64,000 bases of DNA from the NCBI GenBank assembly GCA_039798745.1, contig JBDKFK010000003.1:1-64000 (forward strand). The letters run 5' to 3'. Within the stretch, counting starts at the first letter, position 1; every line of letters starts with the position of its first letter. A program made the translations under genes and the position numbers. The stretch is from JBDKFK01 sp039798745. GTDB taxonomy: Bacteria; Patescibacteriota; Microgenomatia; UBA1406; GWC2-37-13. Shown in pieces: positions 40,841-49,185 of this stretch. The notes beneath the pieces are model-generated. The model was not told the origin of the DNA, did no database searches, and worked only from the letters and a program-made list of their open reading frames with translations.

Positions 40841-40887
40841 AGATTGCTTCGCTCCACCTCGCTTGTTATGATTCGCTCGCAATGACA
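40841..40887 (-). repeat. GTCATTGCGAG dispersed repeat, inverted copy R2
   Basis: Read on the minus strand it begins GTCATTGCGAGCGAATC and ends GGAGCGAAGCAATCT. It thus mirrors R1 across the GIY-YIG pseudogene, with a different 14-nt centre. Confidence 0.8.
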
Positions 40888-40919
40888 TTCTTGAGATATA
40901 TTAGCTAACATCATACATT

Positions 40920-40969
40920 GTCATTGCGAGCAAATCTGGTCAATATATTTGGAGCGAAGCAATCTTTAC
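40920..40969 (+). repeat. GTCATTGCGAG dispersed repeat, copy R3
   Basis: It is nearly identical to R1 (GTCATTGCGAGCAAATCTGG at the start, GGAGCGAAGCAATCTTTAC at the end) and in the same orientation. With R1, R2 and the pseudogene it fills most of the 40473-40990 gap. Confidence 0.8.
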
Positions 40970-40990
40970 AAGGATGTACTGAAGCTATGT

Positions 40991-42289
40991 TTATGTGAAT
41001 CCTGGTATCTGCAGGATCTGTACGCCGATTACACGGAGTATAAAGATCGAGAAGATGATAAGGAGTAAGCCGGTGATACACGATGTCATAAGGTCACGTG
41101 ACTTCTTGAGGCGTTCTGGGTTGCCCTGTGAGGTCTGTAGTATAAAGGCGGCATAGATGATACACATGAATGCGAATCCGCCCGAAATACCAAGTCCTAC
41201 GTTGAAGAGTGCGGTAACCAGGCCCTGGATATTGGATATATTTTTAATACACCCTATTGCTGTGTATATGCCATTGCCTGTCTCCATACATGTCTTACAG
41301 GCCGCTGCATCGGAGTCACTGTTGTCGCAGTACTTGCTGAGGTTTCTAAACGAACCACCCATACAGTAGCAGTTACCTGCGGCTGGATCTCCCACGCCAT
41401 ACTGTGGGCCATCATAACATTTTTGTGCGTTAATAGACTGTAATCCTGCTTTGAGTTTGCCAACATTAAATAGTCCGATATTTGTGGGAACCCCTATAAA
41501 GGGCATCTGATCGAGAACAGTATTGAGTACACTCACCATACCCGAAATAAAGTCACCTACCCAGATAACGTCAATTTGTGGATCCGGGATCTCGGCGTTT
41601 GCCAGTTTTGAGTAGCAGCAGGCATCGTTTGACTGAGTAAGATCTTCTCCAGCGGCTACAGCGGCAGCCCGTTCGGCCGCATTCGCATAACGTATGACAC
41701 CGCAGTTTGAGCCTGGTCGGGGAATGAGCTGACCCTGAGCATATACAGAGATTCCATTAGAACCGACAGGAGTAGGAGTGGCTGTAGGTGCCTGTGGAGA
41801 GCATGAGGTCGTGGTACCTGATTGTTGACATGAACCCATGAGAGCTGAACAGTTTTCGTATGCTGGTGTGCCGCCTGCGCATGATACTCCTACATTGAGG
41901 ACACATTTAGCCTGGCCGGATGGTATGGTTACAGGTGGATTGACTGCGCCTATAAGAGGTAAATCGGTTATGGTACAATCACCACCGCCGGTGGGTATGG
42001 GTGTAGAGGTGGGCATGGGAGTATTAGTAGGTTGAGCCTGACAAGACGCACCACCGTCGGGCCCCGTACAGCCTAAGGGACAGTTTGTATCAACCCAATC
42101 TGCATCTACGTTTGGATTGGCCTGAGTGCAGGTACTAAGTGTTGTAGAGTTATCGCAGGCACTTTCGCCTACATTAAGAGGTCTCGTGTATCCCAGACAT
42201 TGATTATTTACAGCGTATACAGGCGGCATGAAAAATGTAGCAAAATATGCGAGTAAGATAAAAGCAAAGCAGATATACATTTTCCTCAT
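40991..42289 (-). CDS. Cysteine-rich secreted protein with VirB2-like C-terminal membrane pair
   Basis: This 432-residue protein has a signal-type N-terminus (YICFAFILLAYFATFFMPPVYA), a cysteine-rich outer region and PTSTPIPT-like linkers. A C-terminal VirB2/TrbC-like two-helix segment follows: LVTALFNVGLGISGGFAFMCIIYAAFILQTSQGNPE, then KKSRDLMTSCITGLLLIIFSIFILRVIGV. The same helix-loop-helix appears in the small proteins at 60054 and 60365. It may be a large pilin-like or pore-associated protein. It would need disulfide formation. Confidence 0.7.
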   Translation of the reverse strand: MRKMYICFAFILLAYFATFFMPPVYAVNNQCLGYTRPLNVGESACDNSTTLSTCTQANPNVDADWVDTNCPLGCTGPDGGASCQAQPTNTPMPTSTPIPTGGGDCTITDLPLIGAVNPPVTIPSGQAKCVLNVGVSCAGGTPAYENCSALMGSCQQSGTTTSCSPQAPTATPTPVGSNGISVYAQGQLIPRPGSNCGVIRYANAAERAAAVAAGEDLTQSNDACCYSKLANAEIPDPQIDVIWVGDFISGMVSVLNTVLDQMPFIGVPTNIGLFNVGKLKAGLQSINAQKCYDGPQYGVGDPAAGNCYCMGGSFRNLSKYCDNSDSDAAACKTCMETGNGIYTAIGCIKNISNIQGLVTALFNVGLGISGGFAFMCIIYAAFILQTSQGNPERLKKSRDLMTSCITGLLLIIFSIFILRVIGVQILQIPGFT

Positions 42290-42329
42290 GTTATTATTAC
42301 ACAGAATCTGAGGTAAAAATGCAAGAGCA

Positions 42330-45300
42330 TTATTTTTTGCCGTTCCATTCTTCGGAGAAGGCAGTCGAGACCATTTTTACTACTCCACTAAAAGCAATGA
42401 CAGACAATAAAGATGGTACTACTTGTAATAGTCCATATTTAAGATTACTTGCGCCGAGTTGTTTTTCCAGCATCTCTTTTGACCATTTACCCTTTTCCCC
42501 TAAGTACCCTTCTTTCCATAAATGATGTGCGTATAATCGAATTTCTTCTTCTTTCCATGTAAGTGAATTATAGCCGTTATGTAGTGTAGACAATGAAATT
42601 GATCGTGACATAGGCGTCATAACTATACTAAGAGGCCAGGGGAATCGACCTTTATAATCTTCCTGGAAAAAACGGGCAACGACTGTAGCCAAAATATAGT
42701 TCCACTTCTGAGCTCCTTCTATAGTTATAGTTCCTTCCAAACCTTGTATTTCTTCATGGAGTTTATAGACAGGATCTAATTTACCAGTACTTGCAATGCC
42801 AAGAAGAATATTATCAAGATTCATGAGTTTATCAAGTACTCCGTTTATTTTTTCTATGTCACCCCAGAGTCGGGTAAAGGTTTCTTCTCCTGCTTTTGCC
42901 ATGTGTTTGAACATGGGGATTTGTTTCATTTCGTTGGTGTTTGGTAAGATATCACGTTCATCGACTTCATACCAGCGATACGCAAGTGCGTGAAAGAATT
43001 TCTTTGCTCCCAGAGCACCTGGTTTACCATCAAGATCACCAAATTTATCATCAAGTTTTTGTTGTTTTTCGTTTATAATCGCGAGTTGTGCGATTAGGCC
43101 TTCGTTACCAAGAAATAGACTGTTGAAAAACTCGCTTTCATGTTCTTTATCATTCTGCATTTTTTCAAAGGCTGAAATTTCGCGTTTTGCCTTTTCTTCA
43201 TCTCCCCCTGCCTCTTCTTTGATTTGTACTCTTCGTGCTTCTTTTTCTTCATCAGACATTTTTTGCACAATGTCTTCCTTTGTCATCGAATATTTATTCG
43301 TTAGTTTTACTTTCTCCGCGGCCAGAGTCATTATTTCTTCCATCTTTTCTTTGGCTTTCCCTTCATTGTAGGAAATAATCTTGCCCTCTTCATCTCTCTT
43401 GGCATACTCTTGGTAAACCTTATGCCAAACTAACGCAACCTTTCCAAGTTGCTTTATATTAGCGTCACCTTTGAAAGCATCGTCGACTTTGGGGCCTTTC
43501 ACGTCCTCCTCGTTTTCTGCCCAGCGGCGCAGGAAGTGTTTTTTTATTCGTTGACGTTCCTTTTTTTCTGCGTCCGTTAAATCACTTATAAAAGCCCCGT
43601 CTGTAAAGTAATATTCGTATGCAGTGAGAGTTTGTGGTTCGGCGGAAGCTTTGGTAAGTTTAATAGTTTTGCTGAGATCTGGTTCAAGCTGCATCATATT
43701 TATCATGAAGTCATATGGTGAACGTTCTAGGAGACCCTGGAAATTCATACCTCGATATGCACGTTTTTTTTCATCAATAAACTCTTCAACAGTCATTTTA
43801 TGACCTTCTACTTTAAGTATGCGGCGTTCGCTGTCTGTTGAATCACGTTTTTTATAGTTAGTATATATTCTTGCGGCTTCTTTCTCCCCCAGCGTTTCTT
43901 TGGCCGAGTCATAATAAGATTTACCTGCAATTTTTGTGAAGCCCGGAACTGATACCTGCTGGAAAACAAGCTCTCTGGCATCATCTTCGGCTCGTCCGCC
44001 GTCGGCAATCCAACAAGCCCCTACACCGATATTTTTGCGCAGGTAATCGTACTTAAATGCGTTATTGTCAAACCCATTATCTGCATCAGTCCATTTTTGT
44101 TTTTCAGCTTCAGTGAAATCTGGGCTAGCTTTAGCTGTGCTTATTTCACCCTTTATCCATTCAGTGAAACCTGTAAATCGCCAGCCGGCTACACTGAAGA
44201 TACCGAGTCGGTTGAAGGTTTTCATAGCTTCGTGAAAGCTAACTTCTTTTTTTGATCCTACTTTTATCTTTTTTTTCAGCGTTTCATCAAGGTCTTCAAA
44301 TATCTCATCAATACCGCGTCGTGCGCCGACATCAGCTTTATCGTATACATCTTTAGGAATCCATCGATTTTTAAGCTGATCTATAAAGGATTTAGACTGA
44401 GCTTCCATATCTATCGCCAGTTCAAAAATCTCAGGTGTTTTGAGACCTGTAGCTGTCTCGGCATCGCGGCCTCTTCCTAGCCTCCATTTATGCATGATGT
44501 TAAAAAATGAGGCTATGTGTATCTGTCCAGTAAAATCGTTTCCTGGCCGTTTTGTGGCCATTCCCAGTATTTCCTCCATACGAGCACTATCTCCCATAGA
44601 AAAACCTACGGCTAAACCTACAGCGCGGTCTATTTCCCACTCCTGAACTTCCATAATTTCACGAATTGTAGGATTATCTATTTTTTTTCTCATTTCTGGA
44701 TCAGTCTGTATTCCTTTTATTTTTTCCCATAATTTTTGTCGAACACGGATAAGGTCAGGAGTATGGAGACGTTCATTTTCAGTAAAATATGAAGCGAATA
44801 GATCGGTAGGAAGCATATTTCCACTAGTTGCTATTTTATTTTGAAGATCACGTTCAAATATGGCGATAGCCATCTGAAGTAACTCAGGATGGTAGCTGTT
44901 AAGCATGGCCTCACGTTGAGAAGCTGTAAGTTTCATTCCTTCACTTTTCACATCTTTTGGTTCCATCTGAGTAGTAAGCATCCGTACTTTCAGTTCGTGG
45001 TAGTGTTTTCTCAATGACGTTTCATCGTTGAACTCAAGGATGAGACGGTTAGAAAATGTAGTGAATTCTTCTTTAATGCCAAGGTCGTTGAGTCTATCTG
45101 TGAGAGCGTTCATTCTTGTAAGTTCATACATTGATTGTACGATAGTAGTCTTTACTCTGGTCGCATAAGTAGGATCAAATAGTTCTTCGAACTTACTTAA
45201 ACTGGTTGAGTTAGCACGGCTAAGCCATTTAGTAGTTACTTCATACATACCTTTCACCATAAGTTGTCGTCCTTCATCTGATAAATGGAGATTTCCATCA

Positions 45301-46538
45301 GGCCCTTTCTTAAAAAAATCGTCAAATCGAGCTAATATATATTCAGAGCTTAAATACTTTAGATCGTTTACACTTATTCCGTGCATTTCGAGTGCCTGTT
45401 TTTGTAAAGAAGGGTTAAGCATATAAACCGTTCTTGATTCAAGTTCAATATATTTATCTATTTTTTGAGTATCCCATCCAAGCATTTGTCTCAAAACATC
45501 TTTATTACGAGTATCCACTGCTTTTTCTAAATCGATTATTTCTTTGGTAGAAAGACCTGTTTTTACTGTGCGAATTTCATTCGCCAGTGATCTTAGTGCG
45601 TCGCGTTCTGCATTAGTAAATGAACTTTTACCTTCAGCTCCAAAAGCCAGTGCTCTTTTGTGAAGGTTAAAAAAGGTTGTTAGCTGTGCTTCAGGAAGGA
45701 TTAGCGGTACGGCGAGTCTATTGAGCGCTCTTCTGTACTCAGTATAGTTATCATTTGAAAAGGCAAGTTCAAATTGTTCCAGGACTTCAGAACCGTTTGG
45801 ATCGTTGACAATGGCAGTTTCAATAACGTCCAGTAATGAATCATGTTCTTGTGAGTCTTTTTTATTTAGCATCGTATTTTTGCTTGGCAGCGTCGCTTCC
45901 GTTTCATTCTTGACGGCAGGATCAGCATTAAATTTAGCATGAGCATCCGCTTCGGTAATGCCTGCTAGCTTTCCCTGCTGAACAGCACGAAGTATGGCTT
46001 CTTTATACCGGGATGCTGTATAGGCATCTTGTGATTTCAGGCTAGTAAAATCTTTTTCAAATTGTGTGGGCTCACTTCCTGCCGCAGAGAAAGAGACGTA
46101 GGTTGGATTGTCGATCATTCTTTGTATAAGAGGCTGGAGGTATACTGATGAAGTATAGCCATCTATTTTAGTTGATAGTTCGGTTAGTATGGATTTTTCT
46201 TTATCTGAAGGAGTTGCGATAACTCCTTTTACAACGCCTGTAAGGAATTTCATTACACCCTGAGCTGCGAGTTTTAAATCTTCGTGAGCTTCTTTCTGTT
46301 GTTCCTGAGTAGGTTGAGGTTTGGTAGGATCTTTTTTGACCGCAAGAAACTGGAGAGCGCGTTCCGCAGCGCCTTTTACAGCTCCTAGAAAGTTGGATTT
46401 CAACTGTTCTCCGAGCTGCCGGAGCTGAGCCTCTTGCTGGGTCTGATCTATTTCCTCTTCAGTCTGTCTCTGTACTTTTTTCAGTTCCTCAGCTTGAGCC
46501 TCATCCCTCTTTTTTTCATTCTCTAATGAGGGTGACAT
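42330..46538 (-). CDS. Giant charged helical protein of the secretion cluster (unknown)
   Basis: This 1402-residue protein is almost entirely charged and helical. The N-terminus (about 1-45) is a KKRDEAQAEELKKVQRQTEE-type coiled coil. A hydrophobic helix lies only at the very end (LLQVVPSLLSVIAFSGVVKMV), which would make it a tail-anchored cytoplasmic protein. No known domain or nucleotide motif is visible. It lies 40 nt upstream of the VirB2-like gene on the same strand, so both may belong to the same apparatus. TATAAT lies 5 nt before its ATG. Confidence 0.7.
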   Translation of the reverse strand: MSPSLENEKKRDEAQAEELKKVQRQTEEEIDQTQQEAQLRQLGEQLKSNFLGAVKGAAERALQFLAVKKDPTKPQPTQEQQKEAHEDLKLAAQGVMKFLTGVVKGVIATPSDKEKSILTELSTKIDGYTSSVYLQPLIQRMIDNPTYVSFSAAGSEPTQFEKDFTSLKSQDAYTASRYKEAILRAVQQGKLAGITEADAHAKFNADPAVKNETEATLPSKNTMLNKKDSQEHDSLLDVIETAIVNDPNGSEVLEQFELAFSNDNYTEYRRALNRLAVPLILPEAQLTTFFNLHKRALAFGAEGKSSFTNAERDALRSLANEIRTVKTGLSTKEIIDLEKAVDTRNKDVLRQMLGWDTQKIDKYIELESRTVYMLNPSLQKQALEMHGISVNDLKYLSSEYILARFDDFFKKGPDGNLHLSDEGRQLMVKGMYEVTTKWLSRANSTSLSKFEELFDPTYATRVKTTIVQSMYELTRMNALTDRLNDLGIKEEFTTFSNRLILEFNDETSLRKHYHELKVRMLTTQMEPKDVKSEGMKLTASQREAMLNSYHPELLQMAIAIFERDLQNKIATSGNMLPTDLFASYFTENERLHTPDLIRVRQKLWEKIKGIQTDPEMRKKIDNPTIREIMEVQEWEIDRAVGLAVGFSMGDSARMEEILGMATKRPGNDFTGQIHIASFFNIMHKWRLGRGRDAETATGLKTPEIFELAIDMEAQSKSFIDQLKNRWIPKDVYDKADVGARRGIDEIFEDLDETLKKKIKVGSKKEVSFHEAMKTFNRLGIFSVAGWRFTGFTEWIKGEISTAKASPDFTEAEKQKWTDADNGFDNNAFKYDYLRKNIGVGACWIADGGRAEDDARELVFQQVSVPGFTKIAGKSYYDSAKETLGEKEAARIYTNYKKRDSTDSERRILKVEGHKMTVEEFIDEKKRAYRGMNFQGLLERSPYDFMINMMQLEPDLSKTIKLTKASAEPQTLTAYEYYFTDGAFISDLTDAEKKERQRIKKHFLRRWAENEEDVKGPKVDDAFKGDANIKQLGKVALVWHKVYQEYAKRDEEGKIISYNEGKAKEKMEEIMTLAAEKVKLTNKYSMTKEDIVQKMSDEEKEARRVQIKEEAGGDEEKAKREISAFEKMQNDKEHESEFFNSLFLGNEGLIAQLAIINEKQQKLDDKFGDLDGKPGALGAKKFFHALAYRWYEVDERDILPNTNEMKQIPMFKHMAKAGEETFTRLWGDIEKINGVLDKLMNLDNILLGIASTGKLDPVYKLHEEIQGLEGTITIEGAQKWNYILATVVARFFQEDYKGRFPWPLSIVMTPMSRSISLSTLHNGYNSLTWKEEEIRLYAHHLWKEGYLGEKGKWSKEMLEKQLGASNLKYGLLQVVPSLLSVIAFSGVVKMVSTAFSEEWNGKK

Positions 46539-46579
46539 AGGGTATTATAACATATTATAGGACAAATTACTATAAGTTA

Positions 46580-46597
46580 ATTGTATATATATACAAT
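46580..46597. promoter_or_regulatory. 18-bp perfect palindrome ATTGTATATATATACAAT
   Basis: It lies about 40-60 nt upstream of the 1402-residue protein's ATG (46538), near where a -35 region or an operator would be. Its pure AT core also makes it an easily melted site. Confidence 0.4.
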
Positions 46598-46666
46598 ATA
46601 TGTCCTATATCTAATAATACATCATGCCATTACGATAAACGTTTTGCAATTGTATTGAAAGAATGT

Positions 46667-46691
46667 AGGGTCGTAGCAAAGCTACGACCCT
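46667..46691 (-). terminator. Perfect 10-bp hairpin between zinc-finger gene and giant gene
   Basis: AGGGTCGTAG (46667-46676) pairs with CTACGACCCT (46682-46691) around a 5-nt loop. It lies 20 nt after the small 46712-46774 frame on the minus strand. The T run is weak (CATTCTTTC). Confidence 0.55.
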
Positions 46692-46711
46692 ATTATTATG
46701 CGTACACACCC

Positions 46712-46774
46712 TTAGTTGCACTGTGTGATCTTGATGCGTCCGGTGCAGTTGCAGGGTATTTCGATAGTGCTCAT
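46712..46774 (-). CDS. Possible 20-residue cysteine-containing peptide
   Basis: ATG at 46774 begins 2 nt after the stop of the zinc-finger gene and encodes MSTIEIPCNCTGRIKITQCN, ending in TAA at 46712. Three cysteines (C-x-C and one more) echo the cysteine-rich protein upstream, and a hairpin follows. It may be a real coupled peptide or a broken-off end of the upstream gene. Evidence is limited to position and composition. Confidence 0.35.
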   Translation of the reverse strand: MSTIEIPCNCTGRIKITQCN

Positions 46775-46776
46775 GA

Positions 46777-47184
46777 TTATCTATACCTGCTAGACACCCA
46801 CCATCGGAGATGGCGTGGTACATAGATACCTGTACCATTACAGTTACCGCAACTGCGACCATTTTCGCCATGCTGGCGTGTGCAGTCGAAGTAACCTTCA
46901 TTACACTTCTCGCATTTTTCTTCCTTTAATCCATGGCAGCGAAAACATTCTCGTTCCTTGCCAGGAGGATAGTAATTGCCAGAATTGTACATATTGATTG
47001 CTGGAACCCAGCGACCATCATAATCGCGTTCTATGTATCCAAAACCTTTGCAAAGTCTACAGGTAAAGTAACCTGTGCCCTTGCAGAACTTATGGATAAC
47101 ATGAAGCGTTCCTCCACATTGATCGCAGTCGCCACTTCCGTGACACGAGCTGCATGTGTTGTCTCGATTTGGTCTTCGATTCAT
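46777..47184 (-). CDS. DnaJ-type cysteine-rich zinc-finger protein
   Basis: This 135-residue protein has repeated CxxCxGxG-type motifs: CSSCHGSG, CRLCKGFG, CFRCHG, CEKCNEG and CGNCNGTG. These resemble the DnaJ zinc-finger domain without a J domain. Such proteins may bind unfolded chains or act as zinc-dependent scaffolds. AAGGAGA lies 7 nt before the ATG. It lies on the same strand as the giant gene but is separated from it by a hairpin. Confidence 0.75.
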   Translation of the reverse strand: MNRRPNRDNTCSSCHGSGDCDQCGGTLHVIHKFCKGTGYFTCRLCKGFGYIERDYDGRWVPAINMYNSGNYYPPGKERECFRCHGLKEEKCEKCNEGYFDCTRQHGENGRSCGNCNGTGIYVPRHLRWWVSSRYR

Positions 47185-47277
47185 GGTGGTTTCTCCTTGG
47201 TACTATATGCTTTCCAATTGTGAGGTGCTTTGGAGCCTTGTTCTTCCATGCGAATGCGGAAGTAAAGATTCCGGGGA

Positions 47278-47297
47278 CCGATTGACTAAGCAATCGG
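47278..47297. terminator. Inverted repeat CCGATTG-N6-CAATCGG
   Basis: A perfect 7-bp stem with a 6-nt loop lies about 80 nt after the stop of the small membrane protein gene (minus strand) and about 95 nt before the zinc-finger gene. It could end the yidC-jag transcript, but no T run is present. Confidence 0.35.
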
Positions 47298-47374
47298 CTT
47301 CTTGTGACGCAATAAGCATTGTACTATGTGGCTTATACAAAACACATGACAGAAGTGTCAATATTATTGCCAGA

Positions 47375-47602
47375 TTATTTCTTATGAAAGATAGCCACGG
47401 TCTGGGCTATGAGGTAGAACGAGAGCGAAGAAGACTGCACAAACTGGGTAAAGTTACCGCAGTTGAAGCAGGTTGAGCGGGTATACCAGTAATAGATAAG
47501 ATCAAACACTATGATCACAGGTAGAAATATAAGAAAGAATACTACCTTTCTATCAGCCGGTTTTGCGTTACTCTGCTGGTTGGGTGTCGGTTTCGGGCTC
47601 AT
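47375..47602 (-). CDS. Small single-pass membrane protein downstream of jag
   Basis: This 75-residue protein has one strong helix (KVVFFLIFLPVIIVFDLIYYWY, about 19-40) and a short outer tail with CFNC. It overlaps the end of jag by 35 nt in another frame, so it would be translated by coupling. No family is recognised. The overlap makes it less certain than its neighbours. Confidence 0.5.
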   Translation of the reverse strand: MSPKPTPNQQSNAKPADRKVVFFLIFLPVIIVFDLIYYWYTRSTCFNCGNFTQFVQSSSLSFYLIAQTVAIFHKK

Positions 47603-48056
47603 TTTTCTTTTGATCGACCACTAAATGTCTGTCTCTTCCTTCACCGATACTGTAGGTTGTAAGATCGGGGTGGGCTGAGGTTATATATTCATGTATGACC
47701 TTGCGCTCATACGATGAAAGGCCTCGGTAATGGATTGGTTTACCGGCTTCCTGTGCTTTCTGCACAAGTTCGGTTGCCAGTTGATGCAGACGTTCTGTCT
47801 GTTTTTCACGGTAATCATTTACATTTACCAGGATATTCAACGATTCACCCAATGATTTAAACAATATTACTTCAAGAATTTTCTGCAATGCTCTGATGGT
47901 TTCACCATGACGTCCGATTACGGTAGAAGCGCCTTCATCGGTCTTTATGGTTACATAATATGCTTCGCCGTCCTGGTCTACTGAGGATTCAAAACTATCA
48001 ACAAGCTTTGTTAACAACGCGTCAACTTCGGTTTTAATGATCTGAACTTTATCCAT
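47568..48056 (-). CDS. jag: Jag/KhpB RNA-binding protein
   Basis: From ATG 48056 this is 162 residues; a TTG at 48095 is less likely. A KH domain (about 35-95) includes TVIGRHGETIRALQKILEVIL with the GxxG-type loop (GRHG). An R3H domain (about 95-150) includes PIHYRGLSSYERKVIHEYI. This protein accompanies YidC in most bacteria and binds RNA. The gene starts 43 nt after yidC. Confidence 0.9.
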   Translation of the reverse strand: MDKVQIIKTEVDALLTKLVDSFESSVDQDGEAYYVTIKTDEGASTVIGRHGETIRALQKILEVILFKSLGESLNILVNVNDYREKQTERLHQLATELVQKAQEAGKPIHYRGLSSYERKVIHEYITSAHPDLTTYSIGEGRDRHLVVDQKKNEPETDTQPAE

Positions 48057-48099
48057 ACGTACATCAAATAATTTGTAATAATGCTTACACTTCAAGAAA

Positions 48100-48936
48100 T
48101 TACTTAGTTTCCTTTTCGTCTAGCTTGGTAGTCAGATTAAGCTTGAGATTAGGATTTATTCTCTTATTCTGAATTATACTAAAAAGTGAAAATACATTCC
48201 AGTACAGGGACAGTCCGATAGGTAACGTGTACGAGAAATATCCTATCATGAGCGGGAATACATACTTCATCTGAGTATTCATGGCTTTCTGGAAGTCTCC
48301 GCTAGTATCTTTTTTCTCATCCTTGCCCTCGGTTTTCTTTTCTATAGCTTTGGCTGCCGGTGGGGTAGAGGTAACAACCTGTAGATATTGCAATACGCCG
48401 GTTATAAGAGGAATAGCATAGTAATACCAGCGTCCGCCGTTTGCGGGGGTAACCGCAAGGTTAAACCCTAAGAACCATGGATCTATTGTCTGAATTTTAA
48501 GAACAGGCCAATACAAATGCTTATTGAGTTCGGTGACAATATTTACCTTCGCATCGTGTACAAAGAAAAGCGACAATGTGCGATAAAGTGCTATAAAAAT
48601 AGGGATCTGGATGATCATAAATACACAGCCGGCTGCCGGATTGATACCTGCCTCCTGATACAGACGCATCTGTTCCTGCTGTAATTTTTTGGGATCCGCT
48701 TTGTGTTTTTTGGAAATATGATCGAGATGAGGTTTAAGCTGCTGCATCTTGTGCGCTGTCTCCATCTGTTGTTTAAAGAACGGGTGAAAGACAAGTCGTA
48801 CCAAACCTACCAGAGCGATAATGGCGAAACCAAGCGCTCCCGGAGCTTTGATATAGAGGAAAAATTTGAAGAACGTGACGAGCAGATTAAGAATAGGTAC
48901 AACAAACAGGTTATTAAATATATTGTTATCGATCAT
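48100..48936 (-). CDS. yidC: YidC/Oxa1 membrane protein insertase
   Basis: This 278-residue protein has the five-helix YidC core. A first helix pair and GLVRLVFHPFFKQQMETAHKMQQLKP lead into the cytoplasmic hairpin, followed by YQEAGINPAAGCVFMIIQIPIFIALYRTL. C-terminal helices end with SYTLPIGLSLYWNVFSLFSIIQN. It inserts membrane proteins alone or with SecYEG. It lacks the large periplasmic domain of Gram-negative YidC, as usual in Patescibacteria and Gram-positives. Confidence 0.93.
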   Translation of the reverse strand: MIDNNIFNNLFVVPILNLLVTFFKFFLYIKAPGALGFAIIALVGLVRLVFHPFFKQQMETAHKMQQLKPHLDHISKKHKADPKKLQQEQMRLYQEAGINPAAGCVFMIIQIPIFIALYRTLSLFFVHDAKVNIVTELNKHLYWPVLKIQTIDPWFLGFNLAVTPANGGRWYYYAIPLITGVLQYLQVVTSTPPAAKAIEKKTEGKDEKKDTSGDFQKAMNTQMKYVFPLMIGYFSYTLPIGLSLYWNVFSLFSIIQNKRINPNLKLNLTTKLDEKETK

Positions 48937-49001
48937 AATGAGATATGTAGCGCTGTCCCATCTTTACGTTGGGATAGTTTGGCGTATTACGGCAATTTAT
49001 A

Positions 49002-49136
49002 TTAGACGGTCAGTTTCTTTCTTCCCTTTGCTCTTCTCTTTGATATTACTTTACGTCCGTCCATGGTTTCCATTCTTTTAAGGAAACCGTGTTTCCTAAC
49101 TCTTTTCAGCTTTTTGGGTTGGTGAGTACGTTTCAT
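49002..49136 (-). CDS. rpmH: Ribosomal protein bL34
   Basis: This 44-residue protein starts MKRTHQPKKLKRVRKHGFLK and continues RMETMDGRKVISKRRAKGRKKL, the unmistakable bL34 sequence, at its usual length. It lies between valS and yidC. A minus-strand TATAAT overlapping the end of valS (about 49186-49191) gives a leader of roughly 45 nt. The 65 nt between rpmH and yidC are too short for rnpA, which normally follows. Confidence 0.95.
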   Translation of the reverse strand: MKRTHQPKKLKRVRKHGFLKRMETMDGRKVISKRRAKGRKKLTV

Positions 49137-49185
49137 ATGAAAATATTAAATGGTAAAAGTTGCATATGCAATTTCGTTATTGTCA

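Noticed and set aside
40473..40990. CRISPR array
   Set aside because: The three GTCATTGCGAG copies differ in orientation and spacing and flank a pseudogene; no regular repeat-spacer pattern occurs anywhere in the window.
46611..46901. Minus-strand frame overlapping the zinc-finger gene
   Set aside because: It lies in another frame of a clear CxxCxGxG protein, reads through a terminator hairpin and shows no domain.
47156..47476. Plus-strand open frame over the zinc-finger gene's 5' region
   Set aside because: It is antisense to a coding start with a good Shine-Dalgarno site and has no recognisable domain.
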